A model generated the notes under the pieces. That model had not been told where the DNA came from, made no database searches, and saw only the letters and a list, made by a program, of their open reading frames with translations. Source: Akkermansiaceae bacterium (GTDB taxonomy: Bacteria; Verrucomicrobiota; Verrucomicrobiia; Verrucomicrobiales; Akkermansiaceae). Taken from it: a stretch of DNA of 36,279 nt. Both the position numbers and the translations under genes were made by a program. Shown piece by piece: positions 36,113 through 36,279 of this stretch; position 1 is the stretch's first letter, and every line of letters begins with the position of its first letter. The DNA is taken from positions 1-36,279 of the forward strand of contig CAIKHZ010000094.1 in NCBI GenBank assembly GCA_903827375.1. The letters run 5' to 3'.

Positions 36113-36279
36113 AATTCAACCCTGTCTCTAACGTATTCTGATTGTTCCCTCGCCTCGTGCCCGCCTGGGTCTCCCGCAGACCTCACGGATGCTCGTATTT
36201 TGCAGCGCGACCACCTGTCCGCGAGCTTTCCTTTGGCGGGGTTGCTGACGGAGCAGTCGGCCCGGGGTGCCGCTCTCCA

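Larger units (their letters stand above)
35989..36279. other. Right-edge intergenic stretch with repeats
   Basis: No gene is seen in the last 291 bases. They hold repeat B copy 2, GAGTCGAGCAA near 36032 (the reverse complement of part of repeat A), and two direct copies of ATTACATGGTGACA. The accumulation of repeats suggests the edge of a mobile or REP-like element that continues beyond the window. Confidence 0.4.

Overview
The window looks like a chromosomal segment of a Verrucomicrobiota bacterium, probably from the Verrucomicrobiae. The basis is protein style and gene content read by eye, not a database search. It is GC-rich, has few clear Shine-Dalgarno sequences, and carries a plant/Chlamydia-type long IspG. 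It also has many secreted hydrolases with discoidin domains, a DUF4965/DUF1793 'glutaminase-like' protein, a four-helix-bundle (23S rRNA IVS-type) relic and a BT1-type transporter.

Layout. 1-161 is the tail of a DEDDh exonuclease. A structured intergenic stretch and tRNA-Cys(GCA) follow (519-593, minus). A secreted protein of unknown function and ispG lie on the minus strand (726-4517). Divergent from ispG is the plus-strand cell-shape block mreB-mreC-mreD-mrdA-rng (4859-11103), followed by cimA (11203-12795). A minus-strand block holds tal, a DUF1439 protein and a Zn/Mn-type ABC importer, with an extra membrane-anchored protein inside the importer operon (12886-17506). menB diverges from tal.

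The second half (18.7-36 kb) is more accessory. It holds a secreted transglutaminase-fold/discoidin protein and, divergent from it, a two-gene operon of HExxH peptidases: one fused to a calcineurin-type phosphoesterase, one to a PDZ domain. Next come a decayed four-helix-bundle gene, an MFS/BT1 transporter, a secreted trypsin-like protease, a small membrane protein and a truncated LplT/Aas-type gene. The right end is a glycan-related group: a glutaminase-A-like protein, a GH20 hexosaminidase and a divergent beta-helix protein.

The observations most worth following are four. ispG carries an in-frame insertion that looks like a REP-associated transposase tail joined to palindromes and eight perfect 12-bp repeats. 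The paired secreted zincin operon has a conspicuous inverted repeat in its divergent promoter. The metal importer has two odd parts, a Cys/His-rich ATPase N-terminus and the extra membrane-anchored protein. Short repeats recur between genes, and TTAG/CTAA tetramers occur mostly as GTTAG/CTAAC.
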